Assembly: GCA_016124375.1 (NCBI GenBank)
Contig: WGNV01000007.1
Span: 29,975 to 93,974 of the forward strand
Direction: 5' to 3'
Length of the DNA stretch: 64,000 bases
Source of the DNA: Tepidisphaera sp.
Lineage (GTDB): Bacteria > Planctomycetota > Phycisphaerae > Phycisphaerales > UBA1924
The position numbers and the translations under genes are program-made. Numbering within the stretch: position 1 is the first letter of the stretch; each line of letters starts with the position of its first letter. The notes under the pieces were generated by a model, which was not told the origin of the DNA, made no database searches, and was given only the letters and a program-made list of their open reading frames with translations. Positions 1 through 10,689 of this stretch are shown piece after piece.

Positions 1-2
1 TC

Positions 3-1076
3 ATCGCCAGCAAGAGCCAGGGCGCGGGTGAGCTGACCTTGATCGCCACCGACGCCGAAGTGTCGCTGCGCCTGTCGGTCTCGAAGGTCGATGTGCAGCA
101 ACCCGGCGAGGCGCTGATCCCCTGCGACAAGATCCGCCAGATCGTCTCGGCCGAAGAGGGCGAGGCGACGCTGACGCTGGAGAGCGAAGGGGACGCGGTC
201 CACATCCGGGGCAACGACGCCCACTTCAAGGTTCTGGGCTATCCGCCGGCGGACTTCCCGCCCGTACCCGAGTTTGGGGCGGTGGTGAGCGGGTCGGACG
301 GCAACACCAAGGCCAAGGCGGTGCTCAGCCATCCGGCGGGGTCGCTGGCGCAGCTGGTGACGCGGACGCTGTTTGCCGCGGCCCGCGAGGCGAGCCGATA
401 TGCGTTCAACGGCGTGCTGCTGAAGCGAGACGGGAAGCGGCTGGAGATGGTGGCGACCGACGGGCGGCGCCTGGCTCTGGCGCGGGCCAACCTCAGCGGT
501 ACCGAGAAAGACGCCAAGGCCGTGTCCTGCATCGTGCCCAGCAAAGCGCTGAACATGATGCTGAAGCTGGTGCAGGAGAACGACGAGCCGGTGCAGGTGG
601 CGATCACCGACGCGCAGATCCTGTTCGCGTTCGGCACCGCGGCCAGCCCGGGGCGTGCGGTGTTGGTGTCGAACCTGGTCGAGGGCGTCTTCCCGCCATA
701 CGAGGACGTGATTCCGAAGGATCAGGACAAGCGGGTGACGTTCGACCGCGACGTGGTGTCGTCGGCGGTGAAGCGAGCGGCGCTGTTGACCAACGAGGAG
801 AGCCGCGGCGTGCGGATGCACTTCCGGGGCAAAGACCGCCAGCTCGAGTTGGCCAGCCGAGCGCCGGAAATGGGCGAGGCGAACGTGAAGGTGGACCTGG
901 CGGGCTACGACGGCGAGGACATCGAGATCGGGTTCAACCCCCTCTTTATCGTGGATGCCTTGAAGGTGCTGGACGAGCCGCAGGTGATGATGGAGCTGAA
1001 GGCGACCAACAAGCCCGGGCTCATCAAGAGCGGGACGGATTTCCTGTACGTGGTGATGCCGGTGAACCTGCAGTAG
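3..1076 (+). CDS. dnaN: DNA polymerase III beta subunit (sliding clamp), 5' end cut off by the window
   Basis: Ring-shaped processivity clamp that tethers the replicative polymerase to DNA. The frame is open from base 3, so the gene begins before the window; about 357 residues are visible, against roughly 365-380 for complete clamps, so only a short N-terminal part is missing. Recognisable clamp features are the early ATDAEVSLRL stretch, the central ATDGRRLALARA motif and the C-terminal YVVMPVNLQ, which resembles the family's VMPMRL-type end that contributes to the partner-binding pocket. The internal TTG at 39 is not the true start. dnaN often lies near dnaA and the chromosome origin, but neither is visible here. 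A hairpin with a T-run follows the stop. Confidence 0.95.
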   Translation: MASKSQGAGELTLIATDAEVSLRLSVSKVDVQQPGEALIPCDKIRQIVSAEEGEATLTLESEGDAVHIRGNDAHFKVLGYPPADFPPVPEFGAVVSGSDGNTKAKAVLSHPAGSLAQLVTRTLFAAAREASRYAFNGVLLKRDGKRLEMVATDGRRLALARANLSGTEKDAKAVSCIVPSKALNMMLKLVQENDEPVQVAITDAQILFAFGTAASPGRAVLVSNLVEGVFPPYEDVIPKDQDKRVTFDRDVVSSAVKRAALLTNEESRGVRMHFRGKDRQLELASRAPEMGEANVKVDLAGYDGEDIEIGFNPLFIVDALKVLDEPQVMMELKATNKPGLIKSGTDFLYVVMPVNLQ

Positions 1077-1081
1077 GGCCA

Positions 1082-1112
1082 GCGACTGAGGGGTGTACGC
1101 CAGTCGCCTTTT
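1082..1112 (+). terminator. Rho-independent terminator after dnaN
   Basis: A 7-bp stem GCGACTG/CAGTCGC (1082-1088 with 1101-1107) closes a 12-nt loop and is followed by CTTTT. It sits between the convergent dnaN and efflux-adaptor genes; its T-run overlaps the stop codon of the latter. Confidence 0.6.
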
Positions 1113-2781
1113 ACCCCTTGTCCGACTTCTCGTTCGCCTTGTCTTCGTCTTTCTGCGCGGCTTTGGCCGGCGCGCTGGCGGGCATCGCCGTGATCTCCGG
1201 CAGCACCTTGCCGTCTTCGCCGATGCGGTAGCCGAGTTTCTTCAGGTCGTCGTGATTCCAGGGCGAGATGATCGCCTCGCCGCCCCGGGGTTCGCGGAGC
1301 GACACCACGGTGCCGCTGTCGAGGCCGCTGGTGATCTCCGCCAGCGTCTCGCTGCGGCGGCCAACCCGCACGGGCGTGCGGATGTAGTGCCCGCCGTCGG
1401 GCTGATAGACGTACTGCACCGGACCGTCGTTGAAGACCGACTGCACGGGCACGGTGACGACCTCGGGTACGGTGTCGAGGGTGATCTTGGCCTCGCAGCG
1501 CATGGCGGGCTTGAGGCCGGCGTTCTTGGCGTCCATGGTGACGCGGACGGAGTACTCGCGCAGGTTGGGGTCGCGCCAGCCGCCACTCTCAGCCATCACG
1601 CCGATGCTGTCGACCTGGCCACTGAAGATCGCCCCGCCCACGGCGTCGACCTTGACACTGACCTTCTGGCCTGGCTTGACCTTGCCCGCCAGGCTTTCGT
1701 TGACGCGCACCGACGCCACCATCTCGCTGGTGTCGGGGAGGATCACCAGCAACTGATTGGGGTAGACCTGCTGGCCGATTTGCAGCGGGCCATCGCTCCG
1801 CCCCCAGCGCATCGCATCCAGCGAGGTTGAGTAGACCACCAGCCCGTCCGACGGCGCCTTGATCGTGGCGGCGTTTCGGTCCTTGGTCATCTTCTCCAGG
1901 CGATTCTTCATGATCGTGACGCTGGCGCGCTGGTTATTGCGTTTGGCGTCCTTGCTGGCCAGCTCGATCTCGTTGTTGAGCTTGGTGCGCTCGAGTTCGC
2001 TCTTGGCCTCGTCCAGGTCGCTCTGCTTGGTCTTTTCGTCCTTGGTGTACTCGTATTGCTCGTACACCTTCATCGCCAGGTTGGCGGTGGTGTACGTCGA
2101 GATCGCCTCGATGTACGACACTTCGTCGCGGTCGCACTCGTCCTTGCTGATGAAGCCCTCCTGCAGCAGCTCCTGGCTGCGCCGGAACTTCTCGGCCAGG
2201 CGCTCGAGTTCGAGCCCCGCCTTGTCGATCGCCAGCGTCAGCTCCTGGCGCTTCTTGCGGACATCGCCCTCCTGCCACTGGCGCAGGGCGAGCTCGGCCA
2301 GGGCCACCTTGAGCTGGGCCTGGCGCAGCTTGGATTCGTTCTCGTTGATCTGGATGTTGTAGGCGTTTTCGGCGGCCACCAGGTCCGCGTTGCCGCTCTC
2401 GAGCCGCAACGACTCCTCGTCGATTTTCTGCTGCAGGTCGTCGGTGTTGAGCTGCACCAGCAGGTCACCCTTCTTGGCCCAGGTGCCCTCGGGGATGATC
2501 TGGGTGATGGTGGACTGCTGGTCGAGGGGGTTACGGATCTCGATCTTGTCGCGGGCCTCGAGTTCCCCGTTCGCGGTGGTCGTGACGTCGAAGGCCAGCT
2601 TCTTGGCCGCGGTGCGATCCGCCGGCAGGCCCGCGCCTCCGGTCGGCGTCGTGTCGCCTCCGCCCGAGGCGACGCTGACACCCAGCCCGGCAGCGCCGAG
2701 CAGCACGAGCACGCCGATGCTCCACGCGGCGCCCCGGGCGATGGAACCTTTTCGCATCCGGTTGCTCTGAGCCTTGTTCAT
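1111..2781 (-). CDS. HlyD-family periplasmic adaptor (membrane fusion) protein
   Basis: Predicted periplasmic adaptor of a tripartite or ABC-type efflux system. The start at 2781 is supported by AGGGAG eight bases upstream and gives 556 residues. One N-terminal membrane segment lies at about residues 18-40, followed by a lipoyl-like half-motif (KGDLLVQLNTDD near 105-116), a long charged coiled-coil region to about residue 270, then the second lipoyl half and beta-barrel (SVKVDAVGGAIFSGQVDSIG). The C-terminus is charged and Ala/Lys-rich. No transporter or outer-membrane partner is next to it, so the substrate is unknown. It diverges from mqnB; the 200-bp gap between them should hold both promoters. 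Confidence 0.85.
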   Translation of the reverse strand: MNKAQSNRMRKGSIARGAAWSIGVLVLLGAAGLGVSVASGGGDTTPTGGAGLPADRTAAKKLAFDVTTTANGELEARDKIEIRNPLDQQSTITQIIPEGTWAKKGDLLVQLNTDDLQQKIDEESLRLESGNADLVAAENAYNIQINENESKLRQAQLKVALAELALRQWQEGDVRKKRQELTLAIDKAGLELERLAEKFRRSQELLQEGFISKDECDRDEVSYIEAISTYTTANLAMKVYEQYEYTKDEKTKQSDLDEAKSELERTKLNNEIELASKDAKRNNQRASVTIMKNRLEKMTKDRNAATIKAPSDGLVVYSTSLDAMRWGRSDGPLQIGQQVYPNQLLVILPDTSEMVASVRVNESLAGKVKPGQKVSVKVDAVGGAIFSGQVDSIGVMAESGGWRDPNLREYSVRVTMDAKNAGLKPAMRCEAKITLDTVPEVVTVPVQSVFNDGPVQYVYQPDGGHYIRTPVRVGRRSETLAEITSGLDSGTVVSLREPRGGEAIISPWNHDDLKKLGYRIGEDGKVLPEITAMPASAPAKAAQKDEDKANEKSDKG

Positions 2782-2982
2782 CGCGTGCTCCCTGTGCAGG
2801 GGTTGAAAGTCGGCCGGGGGGTATACACCCGGGCCAAGGGTTGGATGCGGCAAAATCCGGACGGAAGGCCTGCCCCCGCCCCGGCTAGATCCGGGTTCGG
2901 TCCCCGCCCTGGGTTCATGCGACGAAGCGGAGTGTTGATGGCGGAAGAATACGTGAGATGATCGTGCAGGTACGCTTCCGTC

Positions 2983-3675
2983 ATGGATTTTGTGCGAACT
3001 CTTTTGGTCTTCGCCGCCCCGGCAGAGTTGGACGCGGGGCTTCGGGCATTTCAGGTCGAACGCCCGACGCGCCTGTGGACGCCAGTGCCGGCACGCTCGG
3101 GCGTGCACCTGGTGCAGAGCGGCGTGGGCAAGGCCAATGCCGCCGCGTGCGTGGCGTGGTGCCTGTCCCGGGCGCCGTTTCGGCGCGTCATCAGCGTGGG
3201 CATCGCCGGAGCCCTGCCGGGCTCGGGGCTCGATGTTGGGGATGTGGTCGTAGCCGACGGGGCTTCGCTCGCGGATGAGGGCGTGCAGACCCCCGACGGG
3301 TTCTCGGACATCGCGGCCATGGGCTTTGGGCCGGGGGCCGTGGCCGCGGGGCAAACCGGCGACGCGATCGGGCAGGGCGTTGTGATCGATTGCGACGCGG
3401 GGGTAAAGGTCGCGGGCGCGACGCGGGGCGTTGTCGCGACGGTTTCTACCTGCAGCGGCACGGACGCCGCGGCCGCCGAAATCGTCCGACGTACGGGCGC
3501 GATTGCAGAAGACATGGAGTCAGCAGCGATCGGCTTCACGGCTCGACGCCTGGGTGCGGGGTTCGGGGGCGTCCGGGTTATCAGTAACTTCGCGGGCGAC
3601 CGGGCCAGGCAGCAGTGGAATCTATCCCTCGCGCTCACCCGGATGTCGACGCAGGTCGCCACCATGGATATCTGA
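2983..3675 (+). CDS. mqnB: Futalosine hydrolase (menaquinone biosynthesis)
   Basis: Member of the nucleoside phosphorylase/MTAN fold that cleaves futalosine to dehypoxanthinyl-futalosine and hypoxanthine in the alternative menaquinone pathway. The 230-residue length fits. Visible signatures are VSVGIAGALPGSGLDVGDVV (ribose/purine-site loop), the catalytic-type EDMESAAIGF and a C-terminal SNFAGDRARQQWNL similar to the Trp-containing tail that distinguishes futalosine hydrolases from MTA/SAH nucleosidases. The ATG at 2983 begins MDFVRTLLVFAAP, a typical N-terminus. It appears monocistronic. An MTA/SAH nucleosidase is the main alternative but fits the C-terminus less well. Confidence 0.85.
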   Translation: MDFVRTLLVFAAPAELDAGLRAFQVERPTRLWTPVPARSGVHLVQSGVGKANAAACVAWCLSRAPFRRVISVGIAGALPGSGLDVGDVVVADGASLADEGVQTPDGFSDIAAMGFGPGAVAAGQTGDAIGQGVVIDCDAGVKVAGATRGVVATVSTCSGTDAAAAEIVRRTGAIAEDMESAAIGFTARRLGAGFGGVRVISNFAGDRARQQWNLSLALTRMSTQVATMDI

Positions 3676-3760
3676 GAACCGGACCAGGACAGCGCACCCG
3701 ATGGCCGGCCGATGCGGGCGGGAGGGCCTGTTCCGTGTGCGCCGCGTGCGCCGGTGCGGA

Positions 3761-3813
3761 CCCACCCCCCAACCTGGGCACAGCGTCCGGTCACTGTGAA
3801 CCCGGGGGGTGGG
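3761..3813 (+). promoter_or_regulatory. Structured leader upstream of the pilM operon
   Basis: CCCACCCCCC at 3761-3770 is perfectly complementary to GGGGGGTGGG at 3804-3813, enclosing 33 nt that contain a smaller CACAG/CTGTG helix. It ends 61 bp before the pilM start. It lacks a terminator T-run. It does not match a riboswitch class I can recognise. Confidence 0.4.
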
Positions 3814-3874
3814 CTGGTCGATGCCCATGGTGCACCCGTGCCGCGCTGGCGGCCTTCGGGCTGGAGACCGGGTT

Positions 3875-5122
3875 ATGGGCATTTTCAAGAAACTCGGTTC
3901 CATCCCCCGGCTGGCGGCCATCTCGGAGAGACTCCAGTCCACGGTTGGCGCTCAGAATCTCGGGCTTCCCGTTGCCGTCGATTTTGGCGCCGGCGCCCTC
4001 AAGGTGTTGCAGTTGGCCGAGGGCGACCCGCCCTCGCTGGTCGCCGCGGCGAGCCTCGAAACACCAACCGACCTTCACAGCGATCCGCGCAAGCGGCTCG
4101 AGTTTCAGCTGGCCGCACTCCCCAAACTCATCCGTCAAGGTGGTTTCAAGGGCAAGCGCGTCGTCTGTTCAATCCCCGCGTGGGCCACGCTGTGCAAGCA
4201 GTTCCAGTTGCCCAGGGCCGAACCCGCCGCCATGGCCGAGACGGTCGAGGCGTTGCTGCCCCAGCAGTTCAACTGCGAGCCCGGCGCCCTCGTGCATCGG
4301 TTCTTCGAGGTGGGGCAGGAGAAGTCGGGCAAGGTGGAGATCGTGGTTTTGGCCACGCCCCGCGACGTGGTGGAGCGGATCGTGCGCGGGCTGGCCGTGG
4401 CCAAGTTCGAGCCCGTGGGCATCCACAGCGAGTTCGTTGCGATGCTGCGTGCGTTCGATCACCTGCACCGGCGCGAACAGGACGCCGAACTCAGCACGCT
4501 GTACCTGGATATCGGCAGCTCGGCGACCAATGTGGCGATCTCGCGCGGGCGCTCGCTCGCATTTGCACGAGTCGTGGCGTCCGGCGGGCGATCAATCGAC
4601 GAGGCGATCGCTCGCCAGTCGTCGTGCTCGCTGAAGGAAGCCTTCGCCAAGCGTCTGGCCGCGGCCGAGGGACCCTCGCCAGTCCGTCGATCGATACCCG
4701 TGCCCGCGGCCGCCGGAGCGGGCGCCGACATGCCCCACGACCGGCGTGGTTCGGGGGGGGTGCCCGCCGGGCTCTCGGACGATGTTCACAGCCTGCCCCG
4801 GAGCGAAGTCGGGCCCAAGGACGTGAACCTGACCGAGGCGGTGGAGACGATCACCGACGAGGTGTCGATGTGCCTGCGTTATCACGCCGCCCAGTTCCCC
4901 GGGCGGAAGGTCGACCGTCTGGTCTTTGTGGGCGGGGAGGCCCGGCACCGGGGACTGTGCCAGGAGATTGCGCGGCGGCTGAAGCTGCCCGCCCAGATGG
5001 CCGACCCGATGGCCAGGATCGCCCGCACCGGCAGCGAGCCGTCGGCGGGCGTGGACATGAAGCAGCCCCAGCCGGGGTGGTCGGTGGCGGTGGGCCTGTG
5101 CCTCTCGCCGACGGACCTGTAA
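3875..5122 (+). CDS. pilM: Type IV pilus assembly ATPase-fold protein PilM
   Basis: Cytoplasmic actin-like protein that binds the short N-terminal tail of PilN and links the inner-membrane alignment complex to the pilus motor. The start at 3875 (MGIFKKLG, GGAG 8 bases upstream) gives 415 residues, close to the family size. The N-terminus has the actin-like phosphate loop VAVDFGAGALKVLQLAEGD, followed by LYLDIGSSATNVAISRGRSL (second phosphate loop) and VDRLVFVGGEARHRGL (adenosine-type loop). A low-complexity Pro/Ala/Gly-rich insertion of about 60 residues sits just after the middle. It is first gene of the pilM-N-O-P-B operon. Confidence 0.9.
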   Translation: MGIFKKLGSIPRLAAISERLQSTVGAQNLGLPVAVDFGAGALKVLQLAEGDPPSLVAAASLETPTDLHSDPRKRLEFQLAALPKLIRQGGFKGKRVVCSIPAWATLCKQFQLPRAEPAAMAETVEALLPQQFNCEPGALVHRFFEVGQEKSGKVEIVVLATPRDVVERIVRGLAVAKFEPVGIHSEFVAMLRAFDHLHRREQDAELSTLYLDIGSSATNVAISRGRSLAFARVVASGGRSIDEAIARQSSCSLKEAFAKRLAAAEGPSPVRRSIPVPAAAGAGADMPHDRRGSGGVPAGLSDDVHSLPRSEVGPKDVNLTEAVETITDEVSMCLRYHAAQFPGRKVDRLVFVGGEARHRGLCQEIARRLKLPAQMADPMARIARTGSEPSAGVDMKQPQPGWSVAVGLCLSPTDL

Positions 5123-5180
5123 CTGACCGATGGGCGTCCGGGCCGCCACGGGGTGGGGGGCGCAGCAGCAGGAGTGAGTG

Positions 5181-6047
5181 ATGAGCACACTGATGAAAAG
5201 CCCCGGCGGCCCCCGCAATAGCTTCCTGCCCGAGGACTATGTCGCGGGCAAGATGGAGACGCGCGCCAACATCCTGGTGCTGACGCTCTTCGCCATCGTG
5301 CTGGGCAGCGTGCTGGGCGCGTTCGTGGTGACGAACAAGTCGGTCTCTGCCCTGAACGCCCGCAAGGAGCGGGTGAACGCCGCGATCAAGCAGGCGGGGG
5401 AAAAGATCGAGCAGGTCAAGTCGCTCGAGAACCAGCGGGCGCAGATGATGGACAAGGCCGAGATCACCTCGGCGCTGATCGAGCGCGTCCCGCGCTGGGC
5501 GGTGGTGGGGGAGATCGCGCTGCGTGCCCCCAAGGACATGCGCCTGGCGCTGCTGGAGATCAAGAGCACGCGCATCGAGCCGCCCAAGGCCCCGCCCCCG
5601 GCGGTCACGCCCCAGACGACCGTCAAGTCGCTGACCTCCAAGATCACCGGCACCAAGGCCAAGGAGCCCGACCGCCCAAAGCCCCAGGCCCCGCGGTTCA
5701 AGTATGCGCTGACCATCGAGGGCTCGGCCAGCAACAACAACGACATCGCCGACTTCCTGGGCGGCCTCAAGCAGAGCCCGACGCTGGATGACGTCGAGAT
5801 GGCCTACATCCGCGAGGCCAAAGTGGGCGACGACACCGTGCGGCAGTTCCAGATCACCGCCAAGGTGAAGAACGACGTCGACGGCGAGGTGCTCTCGGCC
5901 TCCCTCAAGAAACTCATGAGCGATCGCATCGCCTTGCTGGGCGACGACGCCAACAAGGACGCCAAGGACGGGAAGGCCGCCAAGCCGACCGACCCCAAGG
6001 CCACGGGCAAGCAGACCGCCTCGGTGCCCGACAAGGAGGGCAAGTAA
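5181..6047 (+). CDS. pilN: PilN-like pilus assembly membrane protein
   Basis: Inner-membrane partner of PilM and PilO. The ATG at 5181 (preceded by GGAG) was preferred over the GTG three bases earlier; the protein has 288 residues. It has a short cytoplasmic N-terminus, one membrane helix (LVLTLFAIVLGSVLGAFVV, about residues 28-48), a coiled-coil stretch to about residue 100, then a compact periplasmic domain. It is longer than many PilN proteins because of a Lys/Ala/Pro-rich linker in the middle and a Lys/Asp-rich C-terminus. The assignment rests on position between pilM and pilO and on topology rather than strong motifs. Its stop overlaps the pilO start (TAATG). Confidence 0.75.
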   Translation: MSTLMKSPGGPRNSFLPEDYVAGKMETRANILVLTLFAIVLGSVLGAFVVTNKSVSALNARKERVNAAIKQAGEKIEQVKSLENQRAQMMDKAEITSALIERVPRWAVVGEIALRAPKDMRLALLEIKSTRIEPPKAPPPAVTPQTTVKSLTSKITGTKAKEPDRPKPQAPRFKYALTIEGSASNNNDIADFLGGLKQSPTLDDVEMAYIREAKVGDDTVRQFQITAKVKNDVDGEVLSASLKKLMSDRIALLGDDANKDAKDGKAAKPTDPKATGKQTASVPDKEGK

Positions 6048-6607
6048 TGAGCAAACTCGGACCCCGGGCCCTCCTGGTGCTGGTGGTGGTGGTGGGGCTT
6101 CCCGTCACCAGCTACTTCGCCTTCTTCCGCCCCGCCAACATCAAGATGCAGACGGAGAAGGAAGACTGCGACCACAAGGAAGCGCTGCTGGAAAAGCTCC
6201 AGAAGATCACCGAGCGCGACTCCGACCTCGTGAAGGCCAACGAGGACATCAAACGCTCGGTCAAGATCATCGAGGCCCGCCTGCCCAGCGGTAAGGAAAT
6301 GGACGGGCTGGTGCGTCAGGTCTCCGACCTGGCGATCACCAGCGGGCTCAACGCCCCGACCATCAAGTCTTCCAAGCCCGTGCCCGCCGCCCTCTACATG
6401 GAGCAGCCGCTGGAGATGCAGGTGACCGGCAGCTTTGTGGGCTTCTTCACCTACCTGGCGCAGATCGAGAAACTGCCGCGAATCACGCGGATTCATGATC
6501 TGAAGATCGAGGGCGCGAACAAGGAAGGCGAAGAGATCAAGGCGCAGTTCACGCTGAGCATCTACTTCCAGGACGAGAGCCAGCTGGCCTCCGGAGACAG
6601 CAAATGA
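6047..6607 (+). CDS. pilO: PilO-like pilus assembly membrane protein
   Basis: Inner-membrane protein that pairs with PilN to form the periplasmic alignment scaffold. It is 186 residues, with a single N-terminal membrane helix (ALLVLVVVVGLPVTSYFAFF, about 8-27), a coiled-coil region, and a small ferredoxin-like periplasmic domain ending in IHDLKIEGANKEGEEIKAQF. Translationally coupled at both ends: its ATG overlaps the pilN stop and its stop overlaps the next ATG. Confidence 0.8.
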   Translation: MSKLGPRALLVLVVVVGLPVTSYFAFFRPANIKMQTEKEDCDHKEALLEKLQKITERDSDLVKANEDIKRSVKIIEARLPSGKEMDGLVRQVSDLAITSGLNAPTIKSSKPVPAALYMEQPLEMQVTGSFVGFFTYLAQIEKLPRITRIHDLKIEGANKEGEEIKAQFTLSIYFQDESQLASGDSK

Positions 6608-7299
6608 GCGACGCCCCGATGCCCCCCAAGGTTTCCGGCCCTGATGCTCCGCCCTTCGCGGGCATCTCACCCGATGCGCTGGTGCGCCGCCCCAAGCGCC
6701 GCATCCCCAGCCAGACCATCATCCTCTTCCTGGTCGTCGGCGTGAGCGCCGTCGCCTTGTGGTGGATGCGCCGCGAGGGTCTCAAGACCGGCGTCACGGT
6801 CACGACGACCACCGTCGACTACAAGGGCGAAGAGGACCTCGAGAAGGCCAAGACCTACGACCGGATCATGGCCGACCTCGCCCGGGCTCAGAAGCCGCTC
6901 GACGTCGCCCTGGCCGACTTCGGCAAAAGCCCGTTCATGGTGCCGCAGGCCAAGCCGACCATCGAGCAGAATGGCGAGCCCCTGTTGCCCATGAACGCCG
7001 ACGAGCAGGCGGCGCAGGCCGCCCGCGAGCGGGCCGCCGCCCGCAAGGCCGAACTGCAGATGCAGCTCCAGGGCATGACGATCAACGGCATCATGGCCGG
7101 CACCAATCCGCTCGCCCGCATCGACGGCAAGATGCTCCGGATCGGTGACACCATCGGCGACTTCACCGTCACCGGCATCGAGGGCATGACCGTCTCCCTT
7201 AAGGCCGACGACGACACGTACACCCTGACCCTCGACCCCAACCAGCCCTCGGTGCCGCACCGGGCTCCCGTCAAGATGATTCCCAAGACCGGGCGCTGA
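6604..7299 (+). CDS. pilP: PilP-like pilus assembly protein
   Basis: A 231-residue protein with a cytoplasmic N-terminus, one membrane helix (TIILFLVVGVSAVALWWM, about 39-56), a long charged linker and a small C-terminal beta domain containing INGIMAGTNPLARIDGKMLR and GDTIGDFTVTGIEGMTVSLK. That C-terminal pattern matches the PilP/GspC HR-type domain, which contacts the secretin in other systems. It differs from classical PilP in having a transmembrane anchor rather than a lipoprotein signal, so it may be closer to GspC. No secretin gene (pilQ) lies in the window. It overlaps pilO by 4 bp. Confidence 0.6.
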   Translation: MSDAPMPPKVSGPDAPPFAGISPDALVRRPKRRIPSQTIILFLVVGVSAVALWWMRREGLKTGVTVTTTTVDYKGEEDLEKAKTYDRIMADLARAQKPLDVALADFGKSPFMVPQAKPTIEQNGEPLLPMNADEQAAQAARERAAARKAELQMQLQGMTINGIMAGTNPLARIDGKMLRIGDTIGDFTVTGIEGMTVSLKADDDTYTLTLDPNQPSVPHRAPVKMIPKTGR

Positions 7300-7330
7300 T
7301 CTCACCCGCGCCGGCACCAGCGAGAGAGCC

Positions 7331-9382
<2,052 letters not shown>

Positions 9383-9426
9383 CCGGCGGGTGGAAGGAAC
9401 TGGCCGAGTCGTTCAATGAAGCAAAA

Positions 9427-9470
9427 AAAGAAGCCGCGACGCCCGAGCATCGCGGTCTTTGCTTCGTAAT
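9427..9470. terminator. Hairpin terminator between convergent pilB and response-regulator genes
   Basis: CCGCGA (9434-9439) pairs with TCGCGG (9450-9455), flanked by an A-run on the left and TCTTTG on the right, so it could work in both directions. Stem is short. Confidence 0.45.
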
Positions 9471-9481
9471 TGGACTTTTGC

Positions 9482-9537
9482 TCCGAAACTCCGGAACTTC
9501 GGAACTTCGGAACTTCGGAACTCCTGTACCCCGGAAC
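9482..9537. repeat. Octanucleotide degenerate tandem array
   Basis: Seven consecutive 8-bp units of the form (T/C)(T/C)CGGAAC: tccgaaac, tccggaac, three ttcggaac, tcctgtac and cccggaac. The last base is the first base of the stop codon of the response-regulator gene on the minus strand. Confidence 0.85.
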
Positions 9538-9953
9538 TATTCCTCTTCCTCTCCCTCCGCCGCGTCCCGGGCCTCGATCAACTCGACCGCGACGTCCATC
9601 AACCGCCGCAGCGGCACCGGCTTCTGCATGTACATGTCAACGCCCAGGCTCTCGGCGTACGCCTGGTGGCGCTTGCCCTCGTTGGCCGTCACCATGATCA
9701 CCAGCGGCGCATCCTCGTATCCCTTGATCCGCTCCAGCGCCAAAAACCCCGATCGCTTGGGCAGCATCATGTCGAGAATGACGAGGTCGGGGGGCTCATC
9801 GCGGCAGATCCGCACCGCCTCGTTCCCGTCCATCGCCATCTGCGTCAGCGCACCCTCCGCCTGAAACGCCGCGTCCATGCTCTCCCGCACGTCGCGATCG
9901 TCGTCGACGATCAGCACCTTCACGTCCGTCAGCCGTCCGAGGTCCTGGGTCAT
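9537..9953 (-). CDS. Single-domain response regulator (CheY-like)
   Basis: Receiver domain of 138 residues with no output domain. Start at 9953 is supported by GGAG eight bases upstream. Acidic pocket in VLIVDDDRDV, phospho-acceptor Asp in LVILDMMLPKRSGF, conserved Thr in IMVTANEG and Lys in MYMQKPVPL are all present. The C-terminus is a run of Glu (EGEEEE). No histidine kinase is nearby; position next to the pilus operon suggests a role in motility or surface response, but that is inference. Confidence 0.9.
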   Translation of the reverse strand: MTQDLGRLTDVKVLIVDDDRDVRESMDAAFQAEGALTQMAMDGNEAVRICRDEPPDLVILDMMLPKRSGFLALERIKGYEDAPLVIMVTANEGKRHQAYAESLGVDMYMQKPVPLRRLMDVAVELIEARDAAEGEEEE

Positions 9954-10155
9954 GTGCGTGTCTCCAGCAGTGGGGCCGTCGGCCGGGACGCATGCGCCCT
10001 CGAGCCTGGTTCGCGGCAACCACATCGGCTCGCCGCCCGCGCCCATCCGTGCCACAATGTACGTCCTCACCCGCCCTTGGGTGCCACAATTCCCGCCGAC
10101 AGGACCGGCTCCGCACCTCGATTGACGGAAACGCCCCAAGCCGCCACAGGTCGGC

Positions 10156-10689
10156 TCATCCCCCGCCCGGCAGGCTCGCGCCCGCGTGGCGGCTCCAGCC
10201 GCGGCTCGCCGGCAACAGCCCCACCAGCACACTCACCGCTCCGCCCAAGATCATCCAGCCCCGCGTCTTGGGGCTCGTCACCAGGCGCGACAGCGTGCTG
10301 TCCACCGGGTGATACTCGGGCAACTCCAGCGGGGGCGGCTCAAGGCTCGGAAATACCGACAGATCCTGCGATCGCGAGCCCAGCAGATGCCCCCCCGCCC
10401 CAGGAACCACGCTGCGATCCGCCGGGATCTGGTTGAGCTGGCTCTCCGCCAGCGACAGCACCAGTGATGGATTCTGCTCGTCTAACGCAGCGAGATACTC
10501 CTCGTACCGCGTGATGCGTTCCTGGCGGTGCTTCTCGACCGCGAGCGCCCGATCGCGCTGCCAGCGAGCCTTGTCGAGATGCTCCTTTGCGGGGATGAGC
10601 ACCACGGCAGCCAAAACGCCCATGCCCGCGGCGATGAAAAGCCATCCGGGATCGATCAACGGGCGTTTGGAAAAGGCAGCGTCGGGCAC
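10156..10689 (-). CDS. Hypothetical two-helix membrane protein
   Basis: Unrecognised protein of 177 residues. It has an N-terminal membrane helix (GWLFIAAGMGVLAAVVLIP, about 15-33), a charged helical stretch (KEHLDKARWQRDRALAVEKH) that looks like a short coiled coil, a Pro-rich middle, and a second membrane helix near the C-terminus (GWMILGGAVSVLVGLLP). The layout resembles small septum- or envelope-associated proteins, but no family motif is visible. The GTG start has no clear ribosome-binding site. It lies upstream of the response regulator in the same direction with a 202-bp gap. Confidence 0.6.
   Translation of the reverse strand: MPDAAFSKRPLIDPGWLFIAAGMGVLAAVVLIPAKEHLDKARWQRDRALAVEKHRQERITRYEEYLAALDEQNPSLVLSLAESQLNQIPADRSVVPGAGGHLLGSRSQDLSVFPSLEPPPLELPEYHPVDSTLSRLVTSPKTRGWMILGGAVSVLVGLLPASRGWSRHAGASLPGGG

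Noticed and set aside
1..3000. Chromosome replication origin near dnaN
   Set aside because: No dnaA gene, DnaA-box cluster or AT-rich unwinding region is visible; the origin could lie left of the window.
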